A stretch of 5,994 nucleotides of DNA from contig JAJZOA010000336.1 of assembly GCA_021852225.1 (NCBI GenBank), positions 1 through 5,994 on the forward strand, written 5' to 3'. This stretch comes from Planctomycetota bacterium (GTDB taxonomy: Bacteria > Planctomycetota > Phycisphaerae > WQYP01). A model generated the notes under the pieces. The model saw only the letters and a program-made list of their open reading frames with translations, was not told the DNA's origin and ran no database searches. Positions within the stretch are counted from its first letter, which is position 1, and every line of letters begins with the position of its first letter. Position numbers and translations under genes: made by a program. This document shows positions 5,753 to 5,994 of this stretch, piece after piece.

Positions 5753-5994
5753 ATGCCTGCCAGTTCAATGGTTCCTGCTTTCCCGATGCTTTTGCGGCCA
5801 TCCGGCGCAATTCTTTATCGGCTGCGGATGAAATCCGATACGGAATGGCAAACGGACGGCCGCATTTCCGCCGTGGCCGTTTTCGCCGCCAGTCACGCCG
5901 GCTTTCAGGGCCATTTTCCCGGCCGGCCTATTTTGCCGGGCTTTCTCCACATTCAACTTGTGCTTGATATATTACGTATTTTCGAACCCCAGGC
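5753..5994 (+). CDS. FabZ/FabA-like hotdog-fold beta-hydroxyacyl-ACP dehydratase family protein (3' partial)
   Basis: Eighty residues are visible before the window ends. The motif GHFPGRPILPGFLHIQ (53-68) is the hallmark of FabZ-type dehydratases, with His54 in the place of the catalytic histidine. These enzymes remove water from 3-hydroxyacyl-ACP. At the position 14 residues after the histidine, where FabZ has its catalytic Glu (FabA has Asp), this protein has Gln68, so it may be a divergent dehydratase, a thioesterase-like or a non-catalytic hotdog member. The start was chosen as ATG 5753 because GAGGG at 5738-5742 lies ten bases upstream; in-frame ATGs at 5768 and 5786 lack a good site. 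It overlaps no gene and follows the acyl carrier protein by 13 bases, so it is almost certainly co-transcribed with it and shares its acyl substrate. Confidence 0.8.
   Translation, partial: MPASSMVPAFPMLLRPSGAILYRLRMKSDTEWQTDGRISAVAVFAASHAGFQGHFPGRPILPGFLHIQLVLDILRIFEPQ

Noticed and set aside
5758..5794. ATG 5768 or ATG 5786 as the hotdog gene start
   Set aside because: Neither has a ribosome site at proper distance, whereas ATG 5753 has GAGGG ten bases upstream.
5415..5810. 131-codon - strand ORF across the ACP gene and its promoter
   Set aside because: It lies antisense to a clear ACP and to the promoter gap, and its product shows no family features.

Overview
The window reads as an ordinary chromosomal stretch of a Gram-negative-type bacterium, moderately GC-rich by eye and tightly packed, with every gene on the + strand. 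The SBP-permease fusion, TAAAAT/TATAAT-like promoter boxes and overall protein style would fit Planctomycetota (for example Phycisphaerae) or a relative. That placement is an impression, because no rRNA or marker gene is present.

Region 1 (1-1640) is the 3' part of a GH13 alpha-amylase-family enzyme of the neopullulanase/cyclomaltodextrinase/maltogenic amylase kind. Its catalytic Asp, Glu and Asp are all present; the 5' end lies outside the window. A 94-base gap (1641-1734) follows. It holds a stop-spanning hairpin, an operator-like palindrome, a weak -10-like box and a hairpin that would cover the next ribosome binding site.

Region 2 (1738-5303) encodes the membrane and binding parts of a carbohydrate ABC importer. 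The first gene is one long polypeptide: a transmembrane hairpin, a MalE-type solute-binding domain, another membrane helix, and a complete MalF/UgpA-type permease. The second gene is a MalG/UgpE-type permease that overlaps the first by an ATGA junction, so the two are probably translationally coupled. No ATPase gene is present, so the MalK/MsmK/UgpC-type subunit must be encoded elsewhere. The simplest reading is an alpha-glucan utilisation locus: the importer brings in maltodextrins or a similar oligosaccharide and the GH13 enzyme cleaves them. The substrate is inferred from the neighbouring enzyme.

Region 3 (5304-5994) is a functional break. A 163-base gap carries a stop-spanning hairpin, a 17-base palindrome and a good sigma70-like promoter. 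It leads into a small acyl carrier protein with an intact DSVD phosphopantetheine site and, 13 bases later, the start of a FabZ/FabA-like hotdog dehydratase that is cut by the window end. These two genes look like the beginning of a dedicated fatty-acid, polyene or other acyl-chain assembly operon unrelated to sugar uptake.

The most unusual item is the binding-protein/permease fusion. The loss of the usual catalytic acid in the hotdog protein (Gln in place of Glu) and the changed region I of the amylase are secondary points. I saw no mobile element, CRISPR array, tRNA or rRNA.
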